Part shown: in pieces, positions 28,741-38,878 of the stretch
Position numbering within the stretch: position 1 is the first letter of the stretch
How the letters are laid out: each line of letters begins with the position of its first letter
Source: Microvirga aerilata
GTDB taxonomy: Bacteria; Pseudomonadota; Alphaproteobacteria; Rhizobiales; Beijerinckiaceae
Length of the DNA: 64,000 nt
Reading direction: 5' to 3'
Assembly (NCBI RefSeq): GCF_016743775.1
Contig: NZ_JAEQMY010000019.1
Coordinates: forward strand, 25,283-89,282
Made by a program: the position numbers and the translations under genes
The notes under the pieces: model-generated
What the model saw: the letters and a program-made list of their open reading frames with translations, nothing else
Databases searched by the model: none
What the model was told of the DNA's origin: nothing

Positions 28741-30177
28741 TTAGATGTGGATCACGCGGCCATAGGCGTCCATGACGCTCTCATGCATGGTCTCGGAGAG
28801 GGTCGGGTGCGGGAAGACAGCGTGGATCAGCTCCTCCTCCGTGGTCTCCAGGTTCATGGCGATCACGTAGCCCTGGATCAGCTCGGTCACTTCGGCGCCG
28901 ATCATGTGGGCGCCAAGCAGCTGGCCCGTCTTCTTGTCGAAGATGGTTTTGACCAAGCCTTCCGGCTCGCCCAGGGCAATGGCCTTGCCGTTGCCGATGA
29001 AGGGGAAGCGACCGACGCGGACGTCGAAGCCCTGCTCCTTCGCCTTGGCCTCAGTCAGGCCCACGGATGCGATCTGCGGATTGCAATAGGTGCAGCCCGG
29101 GATCTTGGCCTTGTCCATGGCATGGGCGTGCAGGCCCTTGATGGTCTCGACGCAGATCACGCCTTCGTGCTCGGCCTTGTGCGCCAGCATGGGCGGACCC
29201 GCCACGTCGCCGATGGCGTAGATGCCCGGCACATTGGTGCGCCCGAGCCCGTCCGTCATGACGACGCCGCGCTCGATCTTCACCCCGAGCCTCTCGAGGC
29301 CGAGATTTTCGATGTTGCCGACGACGCCGACCGCCGAGATCATCCGCTCCGCAGTGATGGTCTGCGTTCCCTTGCCGTCATCGATGGTGGCCGTGATGGA
29401 GTTTGCGCCCTTCTCCACCTTCGTGACCTTTGCGCCGGACAGGATCTTCATCCCCTGCTTCTCGAAGCGCTTGCGGGCGAGCGCCGCAATCTCCGCGTCC
29501 TCGACGGGCAGGATCTGCGGCATCACCTCGACCACCGTCACCTCCACGCCCATGGTGCGGTAGAAGGAGGCGAACTCGATGCCGATGGCGCCCGACCCCA
29601 TGACGAGGAGCGATTTCGGCATGGTGGGAGGCACCATGGCCTCGAAATAGGTCCAGATCAGCTTGCCGTCCGGCTCGATGCCCGGTAGCGCACGGGGCCG
29701 CGCGCCGGTGGCCACGATGATGTGCTTGGCGGCGTAAGTGCCGGGCTCCAGCACGCCCTTCGGCACCGGGTTTTGCGGCTGCATGGCGGGCTTCTTGGGA
29801 GCCGATACCACTACCTCGCCGGGCTTGGTGATGTTGGCCTCGCCCCAGATCACGTCGACCTTGTTCTTCTTGAGCAGCATGCCGACACCGCCGTTGAGAC
29901 GGCCCGACACGCCGCGCGAGCGCTGCACGATGGCGGCCGCATCGAAGCCGATCCCTTGAGCCGACAGGCCGTAATCCTTGGCGTGCTCCATGTAGTGGTA
30001 GATCTCGGCCGAGCGCAGGAGCGCCTTGGTGGGTATGCAGCCCCAGTTGAGGCAGATGCCGCCCAGATGCTCGCGCTCCACGACCGCGGTCTTGAACCCG
30101 AGCTGCGCCGAGCGGATCGCGGCCACATAGCCCCCCGGCCCGCCGCCGATGACGATGATGTCGTATTGGTTTGCCAT
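28741..30177 (-). CDS. lpdA: Dihydrolipoyl dehydrogenase (E3)
   Basis: E3 reoxidises dihydrolipoyl groups of 2-oxoacid dehydrogenase complexes using FAD and NAD. The FAD motif GGGPGGYVAAIRSAQLG begins at residue 11, the redox disulfide is Cys42-Cys47 (GGICLNWGCIPTKAL), and the C-terminal active-site His457 lies in FPHPTLSET. Length 478. It is the last gene of the pdh operon; its ATG follows the DUF559 stop with no spacer, and its ribosome site (GGAGG) lies inside the DUF559 coding end. Confidence 0.97.
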   Translation of the reverse strand: MANQYDIIVIGGGPGGYVAAIRSAQLGFKTAVVEREHLGGICLNWGCIPTKALLRSAEIYHYMEHAKDYGLSAQGIGFDAAAIVQRSRGVSGRLNGGVGMLLKKNKVDVIWGEANITKPGEVVVSAPKKPAMQPQNPVPKGVLEPGTYAAKHIIVATGARPRALPGIEPDGKLIWTYFEAMVPPTMPKSLLVMGSGAIGIEFASFYRTMGVEVTVVEVMPQILPVEDAEIAALARKRFEKQGMKILSGAKVTKVEKGANSITATIDDGKGTQTITAERMISAVGVVGNIENLGLERLGVKIERGVVMTDGLGRTNVPGIYAIGDVAGPPMLAHKAEHEGVICVETIKGLHAHAMDKAKIPGCTYCNPQIASVGLTEAKAKEQGFDVRVGRFPFIGNGKAIALGEPEGLVKTIFDKKTGQLLGAHMIGAEVTELIQGYVIAMNLETTEEELIHAVFPHPTLSETMHESVMDAYGRVIHI

Positions 30178-30630
30178 TTACGCCTCCAGGTCCCCTTCCC
30201 CTTGCGGGGAGGGGTAAGGGGTGGGGGTGGTGCGGACACGTGCCGCATGAGGGATGTCGAGCACTGAAGTGATGTCCAGCATCACTTCAGCATTGGTGAA
30301 ATGAAGAGCATGAAAGCCTTGGCTCGCGGGATAGGCCGTCCGCCGGCTATCGTAAGCAGTGGCCTGATCGCTGGTGTGTTGGCCGCCATCGACTTCGATG
30401 ACGAGCCGGGTGCCGAGACAGCAGAAATCGGCGATGTGGGAACCGATGGGAACTTGGCGCCTGAAATGGGTGTCGCTTAAGGGCAGGCGATTCCGCAGGT
30501 GCCACCACAAACGCTTCTCAGGTTCTGTGAGAGTGCGCCGCAGTTTCCCCGCATTCGACTTCGCCCGTGGTGATGTCGATCTGGCAGGTGGCTGGTTCCA
30601 CGACATTGCAGGTTCTGTCAGCGCGAGCAT
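30178..30630 (-). CDS. DUF559 endonuclease-like protein
   Basis: DUF559 proteins are related to very-short-patch-repair and other PD-(D/E)XK nucleases. The core is present: RTLTEPEKRLWWHLRNRL near residue 32, then FRRQVPIGSHIADFCCLGTRLVIEVDGGQH with the D...ExDGxQ catalytic layout. The last 18 or so residues (TTPTPYPSPQGEGDLEA) are encoded by a GC-rich repeat that recurs inverted just upstream of the gene. The gene interrupts pdhC and lpdA, which are adjacent in relatives. The start is uncertain (30630 or 30606). Confidence 0.75.
   Translation of the reverse strand: MLALTEPAMSWNQPPARSTSPRAKSNAGKLRRTLTEPEKRLWWHLRNRLPLSDTHFRRQVPIGSHIADFCCLGTRLVIEVDGGQHTSDQATAYDSRRTAYPASQGFHALHFTNAEVMLDITSVLDIPHAARVRTTPTPYPSPQGEGDLEA
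30191..30234 (+). repeat. GC-rich REP-like repeat, DUF559 3' side
   Basis: CCCCTTCCCC (30192-30201) faces GGGGAGGGG (30206-30214), followed by TAAGGGGTGGGGGTGGTG. The same block appears inverted at 30635-30683. It encodes the C-terminus of the DUF559 protein and ends 14 bp from the lpdA start. Confidence 0.6.
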
Positions 30631-30634
30631 GCGT

Positions 30635-30683
30635 CACGACCCCCACCCCTGCCCCTCCCCGCGAGGGGGAGGGAAAAGGTGGA
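30635..30683 (-). repeat. GC-rich REP-like repeat, DUF559 5' side (inverted copy)
   Basis: Read on minus it contains CTCGCGGGGAGGGG followed by CAGGGGTGGGGGTCGTG, matching the 30191-30234 copy apart from a few changes. The two copies bracket the DUF559 gene as inverted repeats. It lies between the pdhC stop and the DUF559 start. Confidence 0.6.
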
Positions 30684-30691
30684 GCATTTGC

Positions 30692-32134
30692 TCAAACCAG
30701 CATCCCCATCGGGCTCTCGATGAGCTGCTTGAAGGCTGCCAGCAGTTCCGCGCCGAGAGCACCATCGACCACGCGGTGGTCGCAGGAGAGGGTCACGGTC
30801 ATGGCCTGAATGACGGCAGGAGCACCGTTCTTCACCACGACGCGCTGCTCGCCGGCGCCGACCGCCAGGATCGTGCCCTGTGGCGGGTTGATGACCGCCT
30901 GGAAGTTCTTGATGCCGAACATGCCGAGGTTGGAGACCGCGGTGGAGCCGCCCTGATATTCCTCGGGCTTCAGGCGGCGGGTGCGGGCGCGGCCCGCCAT
31001 GTCCTTCACCTCGCCCGAGATGGTGGTGAGGGTCTTCTGTTCCGCCTTGCGCACGACCGGCGTGAACAGGCCGCCCTCGATTGCGACGGCGACGCCCACA
31101 TCGGAATGCTTCATCTTCAGGATGCGATCCTCGGCCCAGACCGCGTTGGCGGCGGGAACCCGCTGGAGCGCGATGGCGAGAGCCTTGATGACGAAGTCGT
31201 TGACCGAAAGCTTGTAGGCGGGCTTGCCGTCCTTGTCCTTGCCGGCGGCTGCATTGATCTGCTCGCGCAGGGCCATGAGCGCGTCGAGCTCGCAATCCAG
31301 CGACAGGTAGAAATGAGGCACCGTCTGCTTCGACTCGACGAGGCGCTTGGCAATGGTCTTGCGCATGCCGTCGAGCGGCACTTCCTCGTAGGTGCCGGCC
31401 TCGAACATGGCCTTGACCTGATCGGCCGAGGCGCTCTGGGCCAGCTGAGGGGCTGCGGGTTTGGCCGCAGGTGCAGGCGCAGGTGCCGCCGCCGCAGCGG
31501 GCGCCGGAGCAGCCGCCGGCTTCGTGCCGCCACCCTGGAGCGCGGAGCGCACGTCCTTCTCGACGATGCGGCCATGGGGGCCGGAGCCCTGGACGGAGCC
31601 TATATCGATGCCTGCTTCACGTGCTATGCGCTTGGCAAGAGGCGAGGCAAAGACCCGGTTGCCGCCTGCCTGCTGCTCCCCTGCCCCATTGGGCTTGCCT
31701 GCGGGCTGCGCCGGCCCCTCGGGAGCCTGATCGACACGGGCATAGGACATGTGGGCTGCCGGATCGCCCTGAATGGCGTTGGCCTGCGGCTGGGGCGCGG
31801 CTGCTGGCGCAGCAGGAGCCGGTGCGGCTTCAGCCTTCGGTGCCGGAGCGCTGCCGCCGCCAGATGGAGCCGTGACGCTCTTCGGATCCTCGCCCTCGCC
31901 GGCGATCAAAGCGATCAACTGGTTGACGGGCACGTCTGCGGTGCCTTCAGGCACGACGATCTTGGCGAGGATGCCTTCGTCCACCGCCTCCACTTCCATG
32001 GTGGCCTTGTCGGTCTCGATCTCGGCGATGATATCGCCGGATTTCACCGTGTCGCCTTCCTTCTTCAGCCACTTGGCAAGGTTGCCCTTTTCCATGGTGG
32101 GAGACAGGGCGGGCATCAGGATATTGATGGGCAT
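30692..32134 (-). CDS. pdhC: Pyruvate dehydrogenase E2, dihydrolipoyl acetyltransferase
   Basis: E2 is the core of the pyruvate dehydrogenase complex and transfers acetyl groups to CoA. One lipoyl domain has Lys43 ([12 protein letters not shown]); an Ala/Pro-rich linker follows; a peripheral-subunit-binding domain spans about 160-195 (VFASPLAKRIAREAGID); the catalytic domain ends with DHRVVDG (His453, Asp457). Length 480. Order on minus is pdhA-pdhB-DUF5076-pdhC-DUF559-lpdA. Confidence 0.97.
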   Translation of the reverse strand: MPINILMPALSPTMEKGNLAKWLKKEGDTVKSGDIIAEIETDKATMEVEAVDEGILAKIVVPEGTADVPVNQLIALIAGEGEDPKSVTAPSGGGSAPAPKAEAAPAPAAPAAAPQPQANAIQGDPAAHMSYARVDQAPEGPAQPAGKPNGAGEQQAGGNRVFASPLAKRIAREAGIDIGSVQGSGPHGRIVEKDVRSALQGGGTKPAAAPAPAAAAAPAPAPAAKPAAPQLAQSASADQVKAMFEAGTYEEVPLDGMRKTIAKRLVESKQTVPHFYLSLDCELDALMALREQINAAAGKDKDGKPAYKLSVNDFVIKALAIALQRVPAANAVWAEDRILKMKHSDVGVAVAIEGGLFTPVVRKAEQKTLTTISGEVKDMAGRARTRRLKPEEYQGGSTAVSNLGMFGIKNFQAVINPPQGTILAVGAGEQRVVVKNGAPAVIQAMTVTLSCDHRVVDGALGAELLAAFKQLIESPMGMLV

Positions 32135-32163
32135 GGCGTTTATGGATCCTGATCTTGTAGGGT

Positions 32164-32460
32164 TTAATTGATCGCCTGCGTCGAACCAGGATCGCTCGGA
32201 TCATCCAGCTCGGCCTGAATGCCGGCAGTGATCTCGGCCAGAGCCTCCTCTTCGGAGAACTCCGTTTCCATGGCGTAGACGCGCGCGGCGTGACGGGCGA
32301 GGTCCACCAGGAGCACGCCCCAGGTGAACGGATCGTCGAAGGCGCGGCGAAGCGCGATGCTCACCTCGCCATCGACCACCGAAGCCCTCAGGATCTCGAT
32401 GCCGCCCTTTTCGAGGACGTCAGGCGGAACGTTGAGGGCTTCGAATTTCCGTTCGCTCAT
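32164..32460 (-). CDS. DUF5076 domain protein
   Basis: A 98-residue acidic protein of the DUF5076 family, found in alphaproteobacterial pdh operons. Visible segments are FEALNVPPDVLEKGGIEILR and DPFTWGVLLVDLARHAARVY. It has no signal peptide or membrane segment. The ATG at 32460 lies 4 bp after the pdhB stop and pdhC starts 29 bp after its end. The function is not established; its position suggests a link to PDH assembly or control. Confidence 0.8.
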   Translation of the reverse strand: MSERKFEALNVPPDVLEKGGIEILRASVVDGEVSIALRRAFDDPFTWGVLLVDLARHAARVYAMETEFSEEEALAEITAGIQAELDDPSDPGSTQAIN

Positions 32461-32464
32461 GATC

Positions 32465-33934
32465 TCACCTGTAGCAAACGGCCTTCGCCGCCTGCACCAC
32501 TTCGGCCACGTTCGGGAGCGCGAGCTTCTCGAGGTTGGCCGCATATGGCATCGGCACGTCCTTTCCGGTCACGCGGACCACGGGCGCGTCAAGATAGTCG
32601 AACGCATTCTCCATGATGCGCATGGCGACTTCGGCGCCGACCCCCGATTGCGGGAAGCCCTCTTCCACCGTGACGCAGCGGCCCGTCTTCATGACGGACG
32701 CGACGATGGTCTCGGTATCCATCGGGCGGATCGTGCGCAGGTCGATCACCTCCGCATCGATGCCTTCCTTCTCAAGCTCCTGCGCGGCCTTCAGCGCGTA
32801 GGTCATGCCGATGGAGAAGGACACGATGGTGACGTCCTTGCCCTCGCGGTGGATGCGCGCCTTGCCGATCGGCACCGTGAAGTCGTCGAGCTTCGGCACC
32901 GGGAAGGACTGGCCGTAGAGAATCTCGTTCTCCAGGAAGATGATCGGGTTCGGATCGCGGATGGCGCTCTTGAGGAGTCCCTTCGCGTCCGACGCCGAAT
33001 AGGGTGCGATCACCTTGAGGCCTGGAACGTTCGAGTACCAAGCCGAGTAGTCGTGGCTGTGCTGAGCACCCACGCGGGCCGCGGCTCCGTTGGGGCCACG
33101 GAACACGATGGGAGCGCCGAGCTGGCCACCGGACATGTAGAGTGTCTTGGCCGCCGAGTTGATGATGTGGTCGATCGCCTGCATGGCGAAGTTGAAGGTC
33201 ATGAACTCGACGACGGGGCGAAGGCCCGTGAAAGCCGCGCCGACGCCCACGCCGGCAAAGCCGTGCTCGGTGATCGGCGTGTCGATCACGCGCTTGGCGC
33301 CGAATTCCTGCAGCAGCCCTTGGGTTACCTTATAGGCGCCCTGGTACTCGGCCACCTCTTCACCCATGACGAGGACGGATCCGTCCCGGCGCATCTCTTC
33401 GGCCATGGCATCGCGAAGCGCCTCGCGGACGGTCATGTTGACCAGCTCGGTTCCTTCCGGAATCTCCGCCATGGCGTTGTAGCTGGTGCGGCTGGTGATG
33501 ACCGACGGAGCGGCCGGCTGTGCCACGGGCTGATCGGACTCCGTCCTGGATGAAGGGGCCGGGCGGTCCGTCATGCCTTCCGCCTGCATGTCCGGAACCG
33601 GTGCCGGCTGCGGAGAGCTCGGGCCGGGTGCCGGAGGAGGCTCGCCGCCGCCTTGAGCCGGGCCCTTGGAAGCTGCGGCGGAAACATCCTCACCCTCTCC
33701 TGCCAGGATGGCGATGGGGGTGTTCACGGCCACGTTGTCGGTGCCGTCGGAAACCAGGATTTTTGCAAGGACGCCCTCGTCGATCGCCTCGACCTCCATG
33801 GTGGCCTTGTCGGTCTCGATCTCGGCCAGCACGTCGCCGGGCTTGACCTGATCGCCTTCCTTTTTCAGCCACTTGGCCAGTTTGCCCTGCTCCATGGTGG
33901 GGGAGAGGGCGGGCATAAGAATATCGATCGCCAT
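32465..33934 (-). CDS. pdhB: Pyruvate dehydrogenase E1 component subunit beta with lipoyl domain
   Basis: E1-beta pairs with E1-alpha to decarboxylate pyruvate. Unusually among bacteria, but typically for alphaproteobacteria, it carries an N-terminal lipoyl domain (about 1-78, Lys43 in [12 protein letters not shown]) before a Pro/Ala/Ser-rich linker (80-150). The transketolase-like beta domain fills about 160-489, with [21 protein letters not shown] and [10 protein letters not shown]. The lipoyl domain is nearly identical to that of PdhC, suggesting duplication. Length 489. Confidence 0.97.
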   Translation of the reverse strand: MAIDILMPALSPTMEQGKLAKWLKKEGDQVKPGDVLAEIETDKATMEVEAIDEGVLAKILVSDGTDNVAVNTPIAILAGEGEDVSAAASKGPAQGGGEPPPAPGPSSPQPAPVPDMQAEGMTDRPAPSSRTESDQPVAQPAAPSVITSRTSYNAMAEIPEGTELVNMTVREALRDAMAEEMRRDGSVLVMGEEVAEYQGAYKVTQGLLQEFGAKRVIDTPITEHGFAGVGVGAAFTGLRPVVEFMTFNFAMQAIDHIINSAAKTLYMSGGQLGAPIVFRGPNGAAARVGAQHSHDYSAWYSNVPGLKVIAPYSASDAKGLLKSAIRDPNPIIFLENEILYGQSFPVPKLDDFTVPIGKARIHREGKDVTIVSFSIGMTYALKAAQELEKEGIDAEVIDLRTIRPMDTETIVASVMKTGRCVTVEEGFPQSGVGAEVAMRIMENAFDYLDAPVVRVTGKDVPMPYAANLEKLALPNVAEVVQAAKAVCYR

Positions 33935-33994
33935 GAAAGACCTGTTTTGATTGTCGCTGCGGCGAGATGTGGGGAGCGGCGCTGGGGGCGCCGC

Positions 33995-35056
33995 TTACAA
34001 CAGGATGTCCGTGTAGAGCTCGGACGGATCGGGCTCCGGATCGTGCGTGGCGAACTCGGCCGCCTCGTTGACGATCTCGCGCACCCGGCTGTCGATGGCC
34101 TTCAGCTCGTCTTCCGACAGCTTCCAGGTCTCCAGCAGACGGCGGCGCACCTGCTCGATCGGGTCGTGCTCCTCGCGCATGCGGGCCACTTCGTCCTTCG
34201 TGCGGTACTTGGCCGGATCGGACATGGAATGGCCGCGATAGCGGTAGGTCTGCATCTCGAGAATGTAGGGACCCTTGCCTGAGCGGGCATGCTCGATGGC
34301 GCGCTGACCGGCGGCATAGACCGCGCGGACGTCCATGCCGTCCACCTGCTCGCCGGGAATGCCGAAGGACACGCCGCGCTTGGAGAAGTCGGTCTGCGCC
34401 GAGGCGCGGCTGACCGAGGTGCCCATGGCGTAGCGGTTGTTCTCGATCACGTAGACGACGGGCAGCTTCCACAGCTGCGCCATGTTGAAGCTTTCGTAGA
34501 CCTGACCCTGGTTGGCAGCGCCATCGCCGAAATAGGTCAGGCAGACATTGCCGTTCTCACGGTAGTGATTGGCGAAAGCGATGCCGGTGCCGAGGGACAC
34601 CTGGGCGCCGACGATGCCATGGCCGCCATAGAAATGCTTCTCCTTGGAGAACATGTGCATGGAGCCGCCCTTGCCCTTCGACAAGCCGCCGCGGCGTCCC
34701 GTCAACTCGGCCATGACGCCCTTGGCGTCCATGCCGCAGGCGAGCATGTGACCGTGATCGCGATAACCCGTGATCAGCTGGTCGCCCTCTATGGTCGCCA
34801 TCTGCATGCCGACGACCACGGCTTCCTGACCGATATAGAGGTGGCAAAAGCCGCCGATCAGGCCCATGCCGTACATCTGCCCGGACTTCTCTTCGAAGCG
34901 GCGGATCAGAAGCATGTCGTTATAGGCTGACAGATCCTGGTTCTTGTCGAATTGTGGGGTGTTGAGCGCAGCTCCTCGTGCGGAGCTTTTGGTGGAAGTG
35001 GACTTGTTAGCCGTGCCGGTTGCGACACGGCCCGCCTTGCGGGCAGCAACAGCCAT
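33995..35056 (-). CDS. pdhA: Pyruvate dehydrogenase E1 component subunit alpha
   Basis: E1-alpha binds thiamine diphosphate: the motif GDG (177-179) followed by NN (206-207) is present. The Ser-containing phosphorylation-loop region is YRYRGHSMSDP. The first 35 or so residues are a basic Ala/Thr/Ser-rich extension. The ATG at 35056 has a strong GGAGGAA site; the frame runs on upstream without one. It is the first gene of the pdh operon. Length 353. Confidence 0.97.
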   Translation of the reverse strand: MAVAARKAGRVATGTANKSTSTKSSARGAALNTPQFDKNQDLSAYNDMLLIRRFEEKSGQMYGMGLIGGFCHLYIGQEAVVVGMQMATIEGDQLITGYRDHGHMLACGMDAKGVMAELTGRRGGLSKGKGGSMHMFSKEKHFYGGHGIVGAQVSLGTGIAFANHYRENGNVCLTYFGDGAANQGQVYESFNMAQLWKLPVVYVIENNRYAMGTSVSRASAQTDFSKRGVSFGIPGEQVDGMDVRAVYAAGQRAIEHARSGKGPYILEMQTYRYRGHSMSDPAKYRTKDEVARMREEHDPIEQVRRRLLETWKLSEDELKAIDSRVREIVNEAAEFATHDPEPDPSELYTDILL

Positions 35057-35126
35057 CGGGTTCCTCCGAAGGGTTTCCTCGACGAAAGTTGTAGCGCAGA
35101 CGGGATGGGAAATCGAGGGGGCAAAG

Positions 35127-35148
35127 CATTGTGTTGCGCTGCACAATG
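35127..35148. promoter_or_regulatory. Palindrome in the pdhA upstream region
   Basis: CATTGTG (35127-35133) faces CACAATG (35142-35148) across an 8-bp centre, TTGCGCTG, 71-92 bp upstream of pdhA. The surrounding 35057-35229 stretch is A+T-rich and is the likely promoter. The regulator is unknown. Confidence 0.35.
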
Positions 35149-35229
35149 AAACATGCAAGCGATTGTTATTGCTTGTTTATTTGCGATCAACTTGATTTCA
35201 GTTAAGCAGAACTTTTGAACTCTTCCGAA

Positions 35230-35556
35230 TTATGGGCCCGTGATGATCACAAGGTCGTTCTTGTGGACACGTCCTAACATCACGCGAGCTCTTTCCTCGA
35301 GCAGATCACGGTCGATCTGATCGCTCCGAAGAAGCGCGATGCGGCGCTCCCAGTGCGAGCGCTGGGTCTTTAAACCCTCCAGCTCGCCCGAAAGTTCGGC
35401 CACCTGAGCTTCATACTTTTGTTGGGCCTCGATGCCACGTGCGCCGCTATGGGCATGATGTACGAAGTAGCCGGCCACAGCCGCCGAGATGCTGTAGAGC
35501 ACCAGCGGGATCAAGAATCGTCGTGCGCGCCTGCGGATTACCATGGCCTGAGTCAT
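35230..35556 (-). CDS. FtsB/DivIC-type septum formation initiator protein
   Basis: A small bitopic protein of the divisome family: basic N-terminus (RRRARRF), one membrane span at about 14-33 (LIPLVLYSISAAVAGYFVHH), then a coiled coil (about 42-80, QQKYEAQVAELSGELEGLKTQ). It sits between eno and pdhA, the conserved place for ftsB in alphaproteobacteria. Length 108. Start ATG 35556, with 35544 also possible. Confidence 0.88.
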   Translation of the reverse strand: MTQAMVIRRRARRFLIPLVLYSISAAVAGYFVHHAHSGARGIEAQQKYEAQVAELSGELEGLKTQRSHWERRIALLRSDQIDRDLLEERARVMLGRVHKNDLVIITGP

Positions 35557-35681
35557 ACATCCGCATGGTTAAGAAGGGGTTGAGGATCGGTGCGCTCGGC
35601 ATCGCGTGTGCCCTGTACGCCATTACCTGCCCTGTGCCGGTGATCTCGATCAGGGAAGCGCCGCACCCGTTCAGAATGGAA

Positions 35682-35704
35682 ATGGCCGGGACAAGCCCGG
35701 CCAT
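35682..35704. repeat. Palindromic repeat between eno and the ftsB-like gene
   Basis: ATGGCCGGG (35682-35690), loop ACAAG, CCCGGCCAT (35696-35704). The same nine-base arms occur in the lpdA terminator. It lies 34 bp past the eno stop but has no T-run on minus, so may act as a repeat rather than a terminator. Its translation gives a MAGLVPAI-like peptide that often creates false ORFs. Confidence 0.55.
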
Positions 35705-35738
35705 GACGTAGAGCAGAAAGATCGCTTCGGCGATCACA

Positions 35739-37085
<1,347 letters not shown>

Positions 37086-37168
37086 TCATGGAATGGCTTA
37101 TTGACCGAAATGATCAGGTGAGCAAGGACGGCAAGAGCCCTCAAACCATTGATCCAAGGCGAAATAGC

Positions 37169-37618
37169 GTGACAAAAACCAGCCTTCAGCTCGGCCAAGC
37201 GAGCGCCCTCCCCGACTCTCCCGAAACGGCGCAGCTCGACCGGGTGCCGAATCCGCATCCCGACACCGACTACCTCGCCCGCTTCACCGTGCCGGAATTC
37301 ACCTCGCTGTGCCCTGTGACGGGCCAGCCGGATTTTGCGATTCTGGTCATCGACTACGTGCCGGGCCCCTGGCTCGTCGAATCCAAGTCGCTGAAGCTCT
37401 ACATGCACAGCTTCCGCAATCACGGCGCCTTCCATGAGGATTGCACGGTTGCCATCGGCAAGCGCCTCGCCAACCTGCTGGAGCCCCGGTATCTGCGCAT
37501 CGGCGGCTATTGGTACCCCCGCGGCGGCATCCCCATCGACGTGTTCTGGCAGACGGGCGAACTGCCGAAGAACCTCTGGCTGCCCGACCAGGGCGTGGCG
37601 CCCTACCGGGCTCGCTGA
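37169..37618 (+). CDS. queF: NADPH-dependent 7-cyano-7-deazaguanine reductase QueF
   Basis: QueF reduces preQ0 to preQ1 in queuosine synthesis. The nucleophile Cys48 lies in [15 protein letters not shown], the NADPH-binding QueF motif is [21 protein letters not shown], and His89-Glu90-Asp91 follow. The GTG at 37169 has AAGG 9 bp upstream and gives 149 residues, the short YkvM-type length; ATG 37088 is the main alternative. Its 3' end overlaps the convergent MFS gene by 16 bp. No preQ1 riboswitch is apparent. Confidence 0.94.
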   Translation: MTKTSLQLGQASALPDSPETAQLDRVPNPHPDTDYLARFTVPEFTSLCPVTGQPDFAILVIDYVPGPWLVESKSLKLYMHSFRNHGAFHEDCTVAIGKRLANLLEPRYLRIGGYWYPRGGIPIDVFWQTGELPKNLWLPDQGVAPYRAR

Positions 37619-38772
37619 GCGGCCGGCCTGGTCAGGAAGAAGGACGCGGTCAGGCCGACGCCGACGATGATCAGGGCGGCCACGAAGGTCGCCCCGGTCA
37701 GGCCGATGGTGCGCAGGCCGAGGCCCATGAGCACCACGCCGAGCGCCTGACCGCAGAAAAACGAGAAGGCATGGAGCGCGACCGCCGAGGCGCGCGCTCC
37801 AGGCGCCACTTCCGTCACCTGGGCCTGAAAGGTGTTGTGGAGCATGTAGAAGCCAAGCCCCATGAGCAGCAGGGCAGCCGCATCGAGCTTCCAGTCGCCA
37901 CCCAATCCCAGAACCACAAGGGCAGCGCCCGCGAAAAAGCCGCCTCCCAGGAGGATCCTGCCGATGCCGAGCCTCCTCAGCATCCAGGTCACGAGGGCTG
38001 AATAGACGAGCCCACCCACCGCAAAGCCGCCGATGGCAAACCCTGCCTGAGCCGGCCCGCCCCCGCCCCGCTCCTCGAGCAGGGGCGCCACATAGGGGAA
38101 GATGCCGAAAATGGCGATGGCTTCCACGAAGACGAGGCCGAAGAGGGTCAGGGCGCGCGGATTAGAGAGGATGTCGCCATAGCGCTGCATCACTTTGCGC
38201 GCTTCCAGCCTCCCACCGGGCAACGCTCCTCGAAAGCCCAGGAACGTGGCCGCTAGGGCACCGGCCATCATCAGGGTTGATATTCCGAACACGCCCCGCC
38301 AGCCGGCCATCTCGGCCAGGAGCCCAGCGATGGCCGACCCGGCGAGCTGGCCGACTATTACCGCGACGAGAAAGCGGCTCAGCGCCACTTGGCGCTGGTC
38401 CACCTCCACCCGATCGCCGATCAAAGCAATAGAGAGCGGAACTGCGCCGCCAGCCGCAACACCTGCAATGATGCGAAGTGTAAAGAGTGTCTCTACGTTG
38501 GGTGCGAAGATGGATCCTGCCAGTGTCAGGAAGAGAAATACCAGGGCCACCTTCATGACCCGCTCCTTTCCTAAGGCATCGCCTACCGGACCCAGAACTG
38601 GCTGGATGAAGGCGAAAGGCAGCGCAAACGCTGCAGATAGGAGAGCGATGGTTTGTGGGCTGGATTGCAGATCCCGAGCGATGATCCCTACCATAGGCTC
38701 TACCGCGCGGGAGGAAAAGGTGCTTGCAAAGCCGCTGGCGGCGAGGATCAGGATCAAACTGCGGGGAGACAT
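37603..38772 (-). CDS. MFS transporter
   Basis: A 389-residue major facilitator with about 12 hydrophobic helices. The loop between helices 2 and 3 has [14 protein letters not shown], the MFS motif A region. It resembles the drug-efflux/arabinose-efflux DHA1-like group; the substrate cannot be told. It stands between queF (convergent, 16-bp overlap) and kdsA (106 bp upstream). Confidence 0.88.
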   Translation of the reverse strand: MSPRSLILILAASGFASTFSSRAVEPMVGIIARDLQSSPQTIALLSAAFALPFAFIQPVLGPVGDALGKERVMKVALVFLFLTLAGSIFAPNVETLFTLRIIAGVAAGGAVPLSIALIGDRVEVDQRQVALSRFLVAVIVGQLAGSAIAGLLAEMAGWRGVFGISTLMMAGALAATFLGFRGALPGGRLEARKVMQRYGDILSNPRALTLFGLVFVEAIAIFGIFPYVAPLLEERGGGGPAQAGFAIGGFAVGGLVYSALVTWMLRRLGIGRILLGGGFFAGAALVVLGLGGDWKLDAAALLLMGLGFYMLHNTFQAQVTEVAPGARASAVALHAFSFFCGQALGVVLMGLGLRTIGLTGATFVAALIIVGVGLTASFFLTRPAAQRAR

Positions 38773-38878
38773 GACGCCCTATCGTTCAAGACACGGAACG
38801 GAGCTGCAAGTCTGTATCGCAGCCATAAAGCGATCAGCAGCCGGATCCGCATCCTGACACATGGAGGCAGCCTCAGGC

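Noticed and set aside
35439..35737. Small open frames between eno and the ftsB-like gene, one containing MAGLVPAI
   Set aside because: The peptide is a translation of a dispersed palindromic repeat, not a gene.
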